NCBI RefSeq assembly: GCF_008709555.1
Contig: NZ_VYIJ01000005.1
Span: forward strand, 22,254-86,253
DNA from: Thermoplasma sp.
GTDB lineage: Archaea > Thermoplasmatota > Thermoplasmata > Thermoplasmatales > Thermoplasmataceae
DNA length: 64,000 nucleotides
Direction of reading: 5' to 3'
Of this stretch, positions 8,934 to 17,755 are shown in pieces. A program made the position numbers and the translations under genes. The stretch's first letter is position 1. Every line of letters starts with the position of its first letter. The notes under the pieces are model-generated. The model saw only the letters and a program-made list of their open reading frames with translations, was not told where the DNA came from and ran no database searches.

Positions 8934-9227
8934 ATGTTAGAGGAGGATCTTGCAAGAAAAATAGAGAAGTACATCAGCATTGAGGAGGAGGCTCTCAGGA
9001 AGATAAGGATATCTCCAGCTGAGGGATCTTTTCTCAGAAAGATTGCCGAGGACAACATGCAGATGATCTTGAGTTACTATTCCGATGCGAAGCACTTCTA
9101 TGAGAAGGGAGACCTGATAAACGCCTTTGCTGCGCTCAACTACTCCTACGGATGGATCGATTCGGGCGTGCGTCTGGGCATATTTGATGGAGCCGGAGAT
9201 CACAGGCTCTTTACCCTCTATGAGTGA
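8934..9227 (+). CDS. DUF357-like archaeal protein
   Basis: A 97-residue, largely helical protein with the pattern typical of the archaeal DUF357 family: an acidic amphipathic N-terminal helix, then AEDNMQMILSYYSDAKHFYEKGD and NAFAALNYSYGWIDSG. The function of the family is unknown. It starts 12 bp after purE and runs the same way, so it is probably cotranscribed. No catalytic motif is visible. Confidence 0.75.
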   Translation: MLEEDLARKIEKYISIEEEALRKIRISPAEGSFLRKIAEDNMQMILSYYSDAKHFYEKGDLINAFAALNYSYGWIDSGVRLGIFDGAGDHRLFTLYE

Positions 9228-9286
9228 TCCTGGAGCTGACCAGCATCCGTGCTGCACAGTTTCAGGCGGTGCTTAAGGAAAGGGCA

Positions 9287-9300
9287 AAATATAAATATAT
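9287..9300 (+). promoter_or_regulatory. Promoter within the preceding coding end
   Basis: AAATATAAATATAT lies 26-39 nt before the ATG at 9326 and supports that codon as the start rather than the more upstream in-frame codons at 9224 and 9299. Confidence 0.5.
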
Positions 9301-9325
9301 GAATAAATTATTAAGAGTAAGAGAC

Positions 9326-9625
9326 ATGAAAAGACAACAGAACGATAGAAGGGATTTTCACGAAAGGCGTGAATTTCCAAAGAGAGAAAAGAAGCTTGAT
9401 ATGAGAAGGAGCGAGGAGTTCGGCTACATGCTCGGTAAGGCTGTGGAGGGGCTTCCAGACAGCGTCCGTGGCGCCATAAGGGGTTCGATATATTCGCTTG
9501 CCTCCAAGAAGGGGATAAAGGAGGCCAAAGAGTTCATAGGAAAGAAGTATCAGGAGGGCGTCATAGACTACGACACCCAGAAAAAGCTGATAAACCTAAT
9601 ATACGATTACAGCAAGTACAGATGA
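9326..9625 (+). CDS. Small basic protein of unknown function
   Basis: I do not recognise this protein. From ATG 9326 it has 99 residues: a strongly basic, probably disordered N-terminus (about 1-30, rich in Arg, Lys, Asp and Gln), then a helical part (RSEEFGYMLGKAVEGLPDSVRGAIRG) and a C-terminus ending in DYSKYR. In-frame starts at 9224 and 9299 exist, but the strong A/T box at 9287-9300 favours 9326. The basic tail suggests nucleic-acid binding, which is inference only. Confidence 0.6.
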   Translation: MKRQQNDRRDFHERREFPKREKKLDMRRSEEFGYMLGKAVEGLPDSVRGAIRGSIYSLASKKGIKEAKEFIGKKYQEGVIDYDTQKKLINLIYDYSKYR

Positions 9626-9726
9626 TCTGTTCTATCCGAAGGCCATACCGGAATATTTGAAGTTTTCATCATATTGATATACTTCTGGTATTTTCACGGT
9701 ATTTTTTATTATTCTAAATATTCGAG

Positions 9727-10683
9727 TCACATCATCCTGGCTAGTGATGCCATAAGGGATATCGCAAAGGGTACGGTCATGTTGTCGTCAAGAGGGTATC
9801 CCGAAACAGCCTCAACAATAGATCCGAGAGCCGCGAAACCTATTCCGAGGAATCCGAGAAGGAAGAAGCCGAATGCCGCGGAAACGGCGAACAGGGAAAG
9901 CGTGCCTGCAACACTCTTCTTTCTGTTTATGATGAGTTTCGGGCTTTTAACGTTGACACCCACTATGGTGGCCACAGAATCCCCAACTGAGATTATGAAT
10001 ACTATGAGCATTATCAGGTAGAGGCTGTCGTGCATGCTGTAAGCCAGGAGTATGCCGGACGCGAACCACATCGACCCTATGCCAAGCTTGGTATGGCTTC
10101 TCTCCAGATTCTGCAAAAACTTGCCTATCATGAGGTCAGGCCTCGCTGAGAAGAAGTTTCCTATGGCGTAGAGAATGAGAGAACCGAACGTCACCAGTAT
10201 CCTGGACAGGTCAACACCATAGAAATAGAGCAACCCTATTATTATTATGCCGGCGGCTATCTGCACGTAGTCTCTCCTGACCTCCTTGACCCTGTCTTCT
10301 CCTCTGGTTACCTCATTTGCTCTGACATATTGTCTCTCCCTGGAATCGAATATCATAACAACGATCATCCCGGTGCTTATCGCCGCATCTATGGCTCTCC
10401 ACTGGCCGCCCTCGCCGAAAAATACATATGACAGGAGTGTGAAGGCGAACAGGAATATGAATGGATAATAGAACCTCTTCGTGTAAAGGTAGGTGCCGCT
10501 GATGACTGAAAGGATGAATATGGGAACCACAAGATAGCTGGAAAACGCGAGCATCAGGATCGGGACAACAGCTATAGAAACGGCGTACTTGATCTTGAAA
10601 TCCTCTGGATCTATAAGAAGCGATATGATGGCCGCAGCGGTTCCAACTGATGCTTCGATATACCCTGCAAGCACTGGGTTCAC
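9727..10683 (-). CDS. Polytopic membrane protein, dolichol/phytol kinase-like
   Basis: A 318-residue protein with about 8-9 transmembrane segments and one hydrophilic loop (about 110-140). The C-terminal third contains GDSVATIVG followed by KKSVAGTLSLF, the arrangement seen in CTP-dependent polyprenol kinases and phosphatidate cytidylyltransferases. It may phosphorylate an isoprenoid alcohol for archaeal lipid or glycan-carrier synthesis; the substrate cannot be read from sequence. Translation appears to start at GTG 10683, because no upstream in-frame ATG is present. It is convergent with the preceding small basic protein gene. Confidence 0.65.
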   Translation of the reverse strand: MNPVLAGYIEASVGTAAAIISLLIDPEDFKIKYAVSIAVVPILMLAFSSYLVVPIFILSVISGTYLYTKRFYYPFIFLFAFTLLSYVFFGEGGQWRAIDAAISTGMIVVMIFDSRERQYVRANEVTRGEDRVKEVRRDYVQIAAGIIIIGLLYFYGVDLSRILVTFGSLILYAIGNFFSARPDLMIGKFLQNLERSHTKLGIGSMWFASGILLAYSMHDSLYLIMLIVFIISVGDSVATIVGVNVKSPKLIINRKKSVAGTLSLFAVSAAFGFFLLGFLGIGFAALGSIVEAVSGYPLDDNMTVPFAISLMASLARMM

Positions 10684-10798
10684 CTGACACGCATCGTCTT
10701 CCGCCCGATGCCTGTTATTAATCGATCACCTGACTATATTTAAATATTGTTCATTTTGTGGCATATACCAACACGACGAACGCCGTAATATGGCGATG

Positions 10799-11083
10799 TC
10801 ACTGCTTGAGCGTAATGAAAAGCATTACAAAGGATACAAGGCCGATGGAGTTAACCGCTATCAGAGGAACGGCTATCCTGTATCCCGCGAAATGTGAGAA
10901 ATCGTAATAGAAATATGCAGATAATATTGACTGCACCAGGAAAAGAGATGAGAAGACGATCATTGGTGCTATGAACTTCCCGCCGGTTCTCCTAATTATG
11001 CCTATGTAGAAATAGAGTATTATGCCAAGGAATATGGCTTCTATCAGGACGATCAGGATGTTTGTTATCCAGAATATACCCAT
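10799..11083 (-). CDS. Small membrane protein of unknown function
   Basis: I do not recognise this 94-residue protein. It has three hydrophobic helices (about 4-27, 38-57 and 69-91) joined by short polar loops, with IRRTGGK between the first two. ATG 11083 has GGTGAT 5 nt upstream (11089-11094) and an A/T block centred near 11110 that fits a TATA box. It lies just downstream of the exported glycoprotein-like gene in the same direction, with its own promoter. Confidence 0.65.
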   Translation of the reverse strand: MGIFWITNILIVLIEAIFLGIILYFYIGIIRRTGGKFIAPMIVFSSLFLVQSILSAYFYYDFSHFAGYRIAVPLIAVNSIGLVSFVMLFITLKQ

Positions 11084-11125
11084 TATGAATCACCATATAA
11101 TAAAAAATATAAAAATTTAGTGAGT

Positions 11126-11698
11126 TCAGATCTCGGAGAGTGGTTTTGGCGATCCTCCAAGTATGTTGAACACTTCGTAGATTATCTGATATTGGAACTG
11201 TCCGGTCTTTACGTTGAATCCCATGTTCTGGTATACGATCTCGTAGGACACGTTTATGTAATCGAATACAGTGCTGTTCTTCTGCAGTACGAACTGAACC
11301 GTAGCGTTGACATATGCCATGTCTCCTTTCACTGTTATCATTGGCGGCTCCTCAGAGTAGAACCATACCGCTATCCAGGCTGCGAAGAATTTGTTCCATG
11401 TGGCATTTATAGAGCTGTAATTGTTGTAAGTGCCGTTCAGCGATCCATTGACCCAGTGAAGCACTGCATCGGGCGCGTACTGCTCCATCACAAGTGTCGT
11501 GTTCTCTATGGCTATGTAGTCCCAGTGTTCAAACGCTGATCCCAGCACAGCGTCTGGTTTGAACCCATTTGCCGTATTCACGGCGTTCTGGTAGTTTGTA
11601 TTCGTTTTTGCGTTCGAGTAGTCAGCATAGCCGAACGCTCCGGCGAAGACAACGGCCAGAACGATCGCAACTATAAGACCAACCATTATTGGTTTCAT
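11126..11698 (-). CDS. Membrane-anchored, sequon-rich extracellular protein, possibly NTF2-like
   Basis: A 190-residue protein starting at ATG 11698 with an N-terminal anchor (about 4-24), then a soluble domain facing outwards. A further 50 codons upstream are open but carry no signal and are left out. The soluble part carries eight N-glycosylation sequons (NTT, NGS, NGT, NYS, NAT twice, NST, NVS). Its pattern, with AFEHWDYIAIENTTLVMEQY followed by W-rich helices and beta strands, resembles an NTF2/SnoaL-type cone fold. Thermoplasma lacks a cell wall and has glycosylated surface proteins, so a surface role is likely. The specific function is unknown. Confidence 0.7.
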   Translation of the reverse strand: MKPIMVGLIVAIVLAVVFAGAFGYADYSNAKTNTNYQNAVNTANGFKPDAVLGSAFEHWDYIAIENTTLVMEQYAPDAVLHWVNGSLNGTYNNYSSINATWNKFFAAWIAVWFYSEEPPMITVKGDMAYVNATVQFVLQKNSTVFDYINVSYEIVYQNMGFNVKTGQFQYQIIYEVFNILGGSPKPLSEI

Positions 11699-12017
11699 GC
11701 ATGAAATATGCCCAGCCGATATTAGGGAATTTTTCAAAATTATGTGCAAATCTATTGCAAATTGTGTATAAATCGATATATGCTCAGGATATAATTTGTG
11801 AACGGATCCGTTCATGCAATCAGGTGCGCGATCACATGGGCAGATCAATCATTCCTGAGGGCTAGCGCTAATTAGATGACATGATTGCACACAATATTTC
11901 CATGCCTGGCACTTAATCATGCGTGTTCCATTAATCTTAAAATTTTTTGAATAAAATTAATTGAAATTAAAAAGAATATCCACAGATAATTACTATATTA
12001 AGTAACGATACTTGACT
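11699..12017. other. Divergent intergenic region of about 320 bp
   Basis: The region separates the sequon-rich protein gene from purC. It holds a 16-bp perfect palindrome (11799-11814), a minus-strand TATA-like TTTATACA near 11770, and an A/T-rich stretch (about 11935-12002) carrying the purC promoter. No small gene with convincing features was found. Confidence 0.6.
11799..11814. promoter_or_regulatory. 16-bp perfect palindrome, candidate operator
   Basis: TGAACGGATCCGTTCA is exactly self-complementary. It sits about 25-30 bp upstream of a minus-strand TATA-like sequence (near 11770) for the sequon-rich surface protein, the position of an archaeal activator site, and about 200 bp upstream of purC. 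Confidence 0.5.
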
Positions 12018-12902
12018 ATGAAGATCATCGCAAGTGGAAAGGTAAAGGACGTTTACGATGATGGAGATACGCTGATTTTCAAGTTTTCAAACAGGATATC
12101 GGTGTTCGACAAGATAATACCGACGGAGATAGAGAACAAGGGAGAATCACTGTGCAGGACGTCATCGTTCTGGTTCAGGTACATAGGTGACAGGGGGATA
12201 AAGAACCACTTCATAGAGATGATAGACAAGAGGACTATGCGTGTTCGCAGGTATGCTGTTCCAGACAGGGTATCGCCAGGTTTGTCAGGTTATGTTATAC
12301 CTCTTGAATTCATAACGAGGCACTATGTTGCAGGTTCCCTGTATGACAGGCTGAAGGCTGGCGACACGAGCCCAGCTGATATCGGGCTTGACCATTTCCC
12401 AGCGTATGGCGAGAGGCTCCCTTCGCCCATCTTCGAGGTGACAACGAAGAGGGAGAAAACCGACAGGCTGCTTGGCATTGACGAAGCATTGGCCATATCT
12501 GGTCTCAGCAGAGAAGAGTACGATGAAATAAGGGAAACCATACTGAGGATAGACGAAATGATGGAACATGAGGTAAGCAAACGCGGCCTGATACATGCTG
12601 ATGGCAAGAAGGAGGTTGCGCTGGGCAAGGAGAGGGAGATAGTGATAGTGGACACCTTCGGGACGGCTGATGAAGACCGTTTCTGGGAGAAGAGCGAATA
12701 CGATCAGGGAAGGATAGTGGAGCTCAGCAAGGAGATGGTCAGGCAGTACTACAGATCAACAGGATACCATGACCGCCTCTATGATGCCAGAGCCAGGAGA
12801 TTGCCAGAACCAGACATACCCCCTCTGCCTGTGGATATGGCAAGGAAAGTCTCCGATCTATACAGAACAATGTATGAGCGCATAACTGGCCAGAAGTGGT
12901 GA
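12018..12902 (+). CDS. purC: Phosphoribosylaminoimidazole-succinocarboxamide synthase (SAICAR synthase)
   Basis: A 294-residue PurC, which joins aspartate to CAIR with ATP in purine synthesis. It has the N-terminal SGKVKDVYD segment that binds ATP, RTSSFWF, and the later GLIHADGKKEVALGKE and VDTFGTADEDRFW motifs. ATG 12018 is the first ATG; an in-frame TTG at 12012 is less likely. A TATA-like stretch lies at 11992-12002. hemE follows closely, and an alternative GTG start of hemE would overlap the purC stop. Confidence 0.96.
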   Translation: MKIIASGKVKDVYDDGDTLIFKFSNRISVFDKIIPTEIENKGESLCRTSSFWFRYIGDRGIKNHFIEMIDKRTMRVRRYAVPDRVSPGLSGYVIPLEFITRHYVAGSLYDRLKAGDTSPADIGLDHFPAYGERLPSPIFEVTTKREKTDRLLGIDEALAISGLSREEYDEIRETILRIDEMMEHEVSKRGLIHADGKKEVALGKEREIVIVDTFGTADEDRFWEKSEYDQGRIVELSKEMVRQYYRSTGYHDRLYDARARRLPEPDIPPLPVDMARKVSDLYRTMYERITGQKW

Positions 12903-12925
12903 AACAGGATAAGAGGTTTGCGCAG

Positions 12926-13927
12926 ATGGATCCATTCAGAAGTGCGATCAGAGGCAACGATCACGATCGCATACCAGTCTGGTTCATGAGGCAGGCCGGG
13001 AGATATCTCCCATCGTATATGAAGTACAGACAGCGAATGAACATAGAGGAGATGATGTCATCGCCTGACATCATAGTGGAGGTCACGCATGATCCAGTGG
13101 AACGTATAGGAGTTGATGCTGCCATAATATTCGCCGATATAACCACACCTCTGAATGGGATGGGGATAAGGATCAGGTTCCAGGACTCACTGGGGCCGAT
13201 AACGGAGAACAACATTGAGCGATCAGGTGTATCCGTACTGGAGGAGTTCGATGCGTCCTCGTTCGATCATCCTGTCCTGAGGGCAATATCACAATATAAG
13301 GAGAGGTATCCTGAACCGCTTATCGGTTTCGCAGGAGGCCCAGTCACGATTCTTTCATACATAATATCAGACAGCGTGGACAGGGATCTATTCAGGGTTA
13401 AGAGGATGATGATAACGGATGAACAAGCGTACAGGACGGTGATGAGGCGCCTCACGGACATGGTTATAGCGTTTGCCAGGATGCAGATAATGCGCGGTGT
13501 GGATGCTTTCCAGATTTTTGACAGCTGGGCCGGTTATCTCTCACCAGGGGAGTACGAAAGGTTTGTGAAGCCTTACATGCATGAGATACTGCAGGAGATA
13601 TCTGACAGCGTACCCAGTATATACTTCAGCACGATGACATCATCCTACATAGCCGATATGGATCTGCCTGCGGATTTTTATTCTATAGATTGGCGCGTGG
13701 ACATGCACAGGTTCTCCTCTGTCCTGCCGCATGAAATCGGGATCCAGGGGAACCTCGATCCTGCAGTCGTAAACTACGATTACGCTATCGGCGAGGCACG
13801 CAGGATAATCGAGTCCGTTTCGGGAAGGCAGCGATACATATTCAACACCGGACATGGGCTAATGCCGAGCACTGATCCGGAAAAGCTAAAACGGTTGGTT
13901 GAATACGTGCACAGCGTGAATCCATGA
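12926..13927 (+). CDS. hemE: Uroporphyrinogen decarboxylase
   Basis: A 333-residue HemE, which converts uroporphyrinogen III to coproporphyrinogen III. The family signature PVWFMRQAGRYLP lies near the N-terminus, and IFADITTPL, FAGGPVTILSY and IFDSWAG follow. ATG 12926 is preceded by GAGGT (12913-12917) at good spacing. In-frame GTG codons at 12896 and 12899 lack such a site and would overlap purC. The stop overlaps the start of hemH by ATGA, so the two late haem genes are translationally coupled. Confidence 0.95.
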   Translation: MDPFRSAIRGNDHDRIPVWFMRQAGRYLPSYMKYRQRMNIEEMMSSPDIIVEVTHDPVERIGVDAAIIFADITTPLNGMGIRIRFQDSLGPITENNIERSGVSVLEEFDASSFDHPVLRAISQYKERYPEPLIGFAGGPVTILSYIISDSVDRDLFRVKRMMITDEQAYRTVMRRLTDMVIAFARMQIMRGVDAFQIFDSWAGYLSPGEYERFVKPYMHEILQEISDSVPSIYFSTMTSSYIADMDLPADFYSIDWRVDMHRFSSVLPHEIGIQGNLDPAVVNYDYAIGEARRIIESVSGRQRYIFNTGHGLMPSTDPEKLKRLVEYVHSVNP

Positions 13928-14853
13928 AATCTGCTCTTCTTCTGCTTTCCTACGGAAGCCCTGAGAGGATCGAGGAACTTGACGAGTACCTCAGAAACAT
14001 ATTCAATGGAAAGCCCGTTCCTGAAGCTGTAAGGGAGGAAAATTTCAGAAAGTATGAGATGTTCGGTGGCAGATCACCATCAAATAGCATAATAGCGAAC
14101 ATAGCGAGGAAGCTTCAGGAGAGGATCGGCAGCGATATGGACATAATAGTGGCCTACAAACACTGGAAACCATCCATAGAGGATGCTGCCGGGAACCTCG
14201 GCCCATACGATAACGTCGTTGCCATACCACTCTTCTCCTTCTACTCGCAGAATGTTAAGGATTCCTATCTGAATCCGCTCGAGTCAGCTTTGAAGAGACA
14301 CAATTTCTCTCCACGTCTGGAGTTCGTGAACGGCCTTGCTAACAGCGATCTCTTTCTTCCAATGTGGGCCAACATAATATCGGAGGACGCCAGCTATGAC
14401 TCGTTTTACCTGTTCGATGCGCACAGTCTGCCAGATCCGGAGAAAGAAGAGGATTACCTTTTCTGGCTCCGCTATTCCACCTATAAGATATCACAGATAC
14501 TTGGCATAGCCCGATCTGATTTCGGTTTTCAGGGAGGCCACAAGGGCTGGCTAGGCCCAAGCGTGTACGATGTCCTCAACAAGATAGATGGCACCAGCAT
14601 AACAGTTATACCCATATCTTTCCTCTACGACCATTTGGAGATACTTTATGACCTGGACTACGAGTTCAGGAGGGCTGTCGAGGAGAGGGGAATGCGATAC
14701 CACCGAGTACGTATGCCGAACGATTCTGCCATGATGGTTAACATAATAGAGCGTGCAGCAAGATCAGCAATAACGCACCTCCGTGGCGAAAAGATCAATG
14801 GTCGGGTTATCGGGCAGCCAGCTGCACCGCATCAGAGAGAGGAACACAGATAG
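13924..14853 (+). CDS. hemH: Ferrochelatase
   Basis: A 309-residue ferrochelatase-family enzyme that inserts ferrous iron into a porphyrin. The FDAHSLP motif contains the metal-handling His, and LLLLSYGSP and GGRSPSNSI match the family N-terminal region. There is no transmembrane tail, so it should be cytosolic or peripheral. The family includes both protoporphyrin and coproporphyrin ferrochelatases; sequence alone does not decide which this is. Placement directly after hemE argues for a porphyrin rather than a sirohaem precursor. Confidence 0.9.
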   Translation: MKSALLLLSYGSPERIEELDEYLRNIFNGKPVPEAVREENFRKYEMFGGRSPSNSIIANIARKLQERIGSDMDIIVAYKHWKPSIEDAAGNLGPYDNVVAIPLFSFYSQNVKDSYLNPLESALKRHNFSPRLEFVNGLANSDLFLPMWANIISEDASYDSFYLFDAHSLPDPEKEEDYLFWLRYSTYKISQILGIARSDFGFQGGHKGWLGPSVYDVLNKIDGTSITVIPISFLYDHLEILYDLDYEFRRAVEERGMRYHRVRMPNDSAMMVNIIERAARSAITHLRGEKINGRVIGQPAAPHQREEHR

Positions 14854-14969
14854 GTTCCATGGGGCCTGACAGTACCAGATGCTTCAGGCTTCTCTGTATT
14901 TCACATTTTTATGGTCCGTATGGGGCTCATAAAGATATTTCTGATGCATAGGCCAGAGAATCACAAAAT

Positions 14970-14979
14970 ATTTATATTA
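14970..14979 (+). promoter_or_regulatory. TATA box of the dCMP deaminase gene
   Basis: ATTTATATTA is centred about 25 nt before the GTG at 14999. Confidence 0.6.
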
Positions 14980-14998
14980 TGTGTTTGGCTAACAAAGT

Positions 14999-15511
14999 GT
15001 GCAGAGCATAAGAAGGCCAACATGGGACGAGTATTTCATGCGGATGGCCTATCTTGCTGCATCTAGAACAAACTGTATACGCAGGAAGGTAGGCGCTGTC
15101 ATAGTCAAGGACAGAAATGTACTTGCGACGGGATACAATGGACCACCAAGCGGTACGGCGCACTGTGATGTCGTGGGTTGCATACGCGAGGACTTGAAGG
15201 TACCTTCCGGTGAAAGGCATGAGCTATGCAGAGGTCTCCATGCAGAGCAGAATGCGATTATACAGGCCGCTGTACATGGCGTCAGCATAAAGGATTCAAC
15301 GATATACGTAACCACACACCCCTGTGTGGTGTGCTCGAAGATGATCATGAACGCGCAGATAAAGGAGATAGTCTACGCCGAGGGATATCCGGACGAGCTT
15401 GCAGAGCTCATGCTTCTTGAAAGCGATATCAAGGTGAGGAAATTCACGCTGCCGGATCAGGAGGTAAAGGCTATGATAGGCGAGTTCTATTACCTTGAAG
15501 GCGAGGACTGA
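14999..15511 (+). CDS. Deoxycytidylate deaminase family protein
   Basis: A 170-residue zinc deaminase of the dCMP deaminase (ComEB) type, which converts dCMP to dUMP for thymidylate synthesis. The zinc motifs are GLHAEQNAI (His ligand and catalytic Glu) and HPCVVCSKM (two Cys ligands). The [10 protein letters not shown] and AHCD segments match the nucleotide-binding part. Start is GTG 14999, placed by the TATA box. tpiA follows after 36 bp with its own ribosome-binding site. Confidence 0.93.
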   Translation: MQSIRRPTWDEYFMRMAYLAASRTNCIRRKVGAVIVKDRNVLATGYNGPPSGTAHCDVVGCIREDLKVPSGERHELCRGLHAEQNAIIQAAVHGVSIKDSTIYVTTHPCVVCSKMIMNAQIKEIVYAEGYPDELAELMLLESDIKVRKFTLPDQEVKAMIGEFYYLEGED

Positions 15512-16201
<690 letters not shown>

Positions 16202-16210
16202 AGGGGCTGA

Positions 16211-16879
16211 ATGCCAAAGGAGAACGAGGAGCCCCTGGTCAAGATACCTGAATTCGATGAGAGAAAATTTCTATTCGATGAGAAGGAGAGAGCAAAGTCA
16301 ATAGTCGTTATATTCATAATAGGGGCTATAATCGGTTCAATATCTGGCTATCTTCAACTGATAGGCTACTGGTATCTATCACTCATACTCATCCTTGTGG
16401 TTCTCCTATTTTCAGAATATATATTAAAGGGGCTTGGCGTTCAGGTATCTAAGAAGACGTCGCATCGCATTCTTCTGGTTGGCGAGTTCCTTCTTACGTG
16501 GCTCGTATTCTGGATCTTGGTTTTGAACCCTCCACTGAACCACGTTTCCGGTCCTGAAATAGCGAACCTGCAGATAGCAAGCAATGGAGTCTGGACATCG
16601 CTCGCAGAAAAGAGTGGTGTTTATGATGTACCGATTGGAAGCATAAGCCTCCGAGTTTACATGTATGCCTATTCCGGTGTGGTCTACTACAAGGTCATGG
16701 CATATGAGGCCGGATCCACGCCTGCGGTGATACCATCCCATCTCAACAATAACTATGTATACTTCAATCTGACGGATCTGAATTATGATAGCACTTACTA
16801 CGTTCAGGTTTACGGGAGCACGGTCGTAAATGGATCGAACTTGACCTCTCAGGTATCCTACACACTCTACGCAACCTGA
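16211..16879 (+). CDS. Membrane protein with extracellular beta domain, unknown function
   Basis: I do not recognise this 222-residue protein. A charged N-terminal segment (1-30) precedes three hydrophobic helices (about 31-49, 53-74 and 88-105). The remaining 115 residues are polar, aromatic-rich and beta-like, with YVQVYGSTVVNGSNLTSQ near the end and three sequons (NLT, NGS, NLT). This suggests an outward-facing domain of a fibronectin-like type. It lies 10 bp after tpiA and is probably cotranscribed, without an obvious metabolic link. Confidence 0.7.
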   Translation: MPKENEEPLVKIPEFDERKFLFDEKERAKSIVVIFIIGAIIGSISGYLQLIGYWYLSLILILVVLLFSEYILKGLGVQVSKKTSHRILLVGEFLLTWLVFWILVLNPPLNHVSGPEIANLQIASNGVWTSLAEKSGVYDVPIGSISLRVYMYAYSGVVYYKVMAYEAGSTPAVIPSHLNNNYVYFNLTDLNYDSTYYVQVYGSTVVNGSNLTSQVSYTLYAT

Positions 16880-16996
16880 TCTTCATTATCGGGTTGTTGT
16901 TCATAGAGTATACCGATCTGCACTCTATATTTTCTGACCATGCCCGTGAAAAAATATCTGTACCCCAAGGAATCATCCTTAAAGGTAAGGCGTGGT

Positions 16997-17707
16997 TCAG
17001 AGAATTAGAAAATACTTCGTCCTCTTAAGATATCTGTCAATTCCAGACCCATACTGTGCTGCCTTCTTGCCGTATCCGTAGATCATATCGGGCAGACCAG
17101 AAATACGCGCAACATCCCTGATCATGGCTTTTCCTGTGCCATCTCTAATATGCTGATCCGGCCCAAAGGATCTCGCTATGCTTGTTATTCTGTCATCAAG
17201 ATATGGTGTTATCAGATCCTTTCTGTAATACTTAGCCATTTTCTTCTCTCTGGGCAGCGTCCTCTGAAGGAGCTTCGCAACCTGTTCAGAATTGCTCCTG
17301 GATTCTATTGCCTTTCTGTAGCCGTAGAAAAATTCATCCGCGCCCTGGCCAGTTATCACGGTATCATCATCGACGGTGGACATTATTATCGAGAGAATAA
17401 GTTCATATCCGATCTCTGATCTTGTGATCGTTTCATCGATCTCCTTCAGCAGGCGCAGGTGGGACTCTATATCTATTTTCTCAAGTGAAATTATTCTTAT
17501 GCTGAAGTCCAATGCCTTCGATACCTGTTGGGATCTTCTTACATCATGCGAATCGTTGAAACCAGCGGTGTACCCTTTGAGCCTGTATCCGGAAAGATGC
17601 ATTATGAGGGTGCTGTCCAGGCCTCCAGAGAAACCGAGCGATCCATGCTGCGGGATAACCTCGCTAAGAACATCGCGGATCTGTGCTATGGCCTCACTGT
17701 AATCCAC
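16997..17707 (-). CDS. Asparagine synthetase-like amidotransferase, synthetase domain only
   Basis: A 236-residue protein with the adenylating domain of AsnB-type enzymes. The PPi-binding loop is SGGLDS (27-32), and ITGQGADEFFYGY with a later YLDDR match the family core. The N-terminal glutaminase domain of AsnB is absent, so it would need ammonia or a partner, or it acts on another substrate. GTG 17707 is the only usable start: an in-frame TAA lies four codons upstream, and the next Met is behind the loop. It is divergent from the PIN-ATPase gene and shares a TATA box with it. Confidence 0.85.
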   Translation of the reverse strand: MDYSEAIAQIRDVLSEVIPQHGSLGFSGGLDSTLIMHLSGYRLKGYTAGFNDSHDVRRSQQVSKALDFSIRIISLEKIDIESHLRLLKEIDETITRSEIGYELILSIIMSTVDDDTVITGQGADEFFYGYRKAIESRSNSEQVAKLLQRTLPREKKMAKYYRKDLITPYLDDRITSIARSFGPDQHIRDGTGKAMIRDVARISGLPDMIYGYGKKAAQYGSGIDRYLKRTKYFLIL

Positions 17708-17727
17708 GCTGGCAAATTATGGACATA

Positions 17728-17736
17728 GTTATATAG
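17728..17736. promoter_or_regulatory. Single TATA box possibly serving two divergent genes
   Basis: GTTATATAG contains the palindrome TATATA (17730-17735). Its centre is 23-24 nt before the plus-strand GTG at 17756 and 25-26 nt before the minus-strand GTG at 17707. Both starts are fixed by nearby in-frame stops, and no other A/T-rich box lies at the right distance for either gene. Confidence 0.6.
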
Positions 17737-17755
17737 TTACCTATAATGTAGCAAT

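Noticed and set aside
11699..11848. 50-codon N-terminal extension of the sequon-rich surface protein
   Set aside because: The extension would bury the anchor segment and crosses the likely promoter; it also has a Cys-rich, unordered composition.
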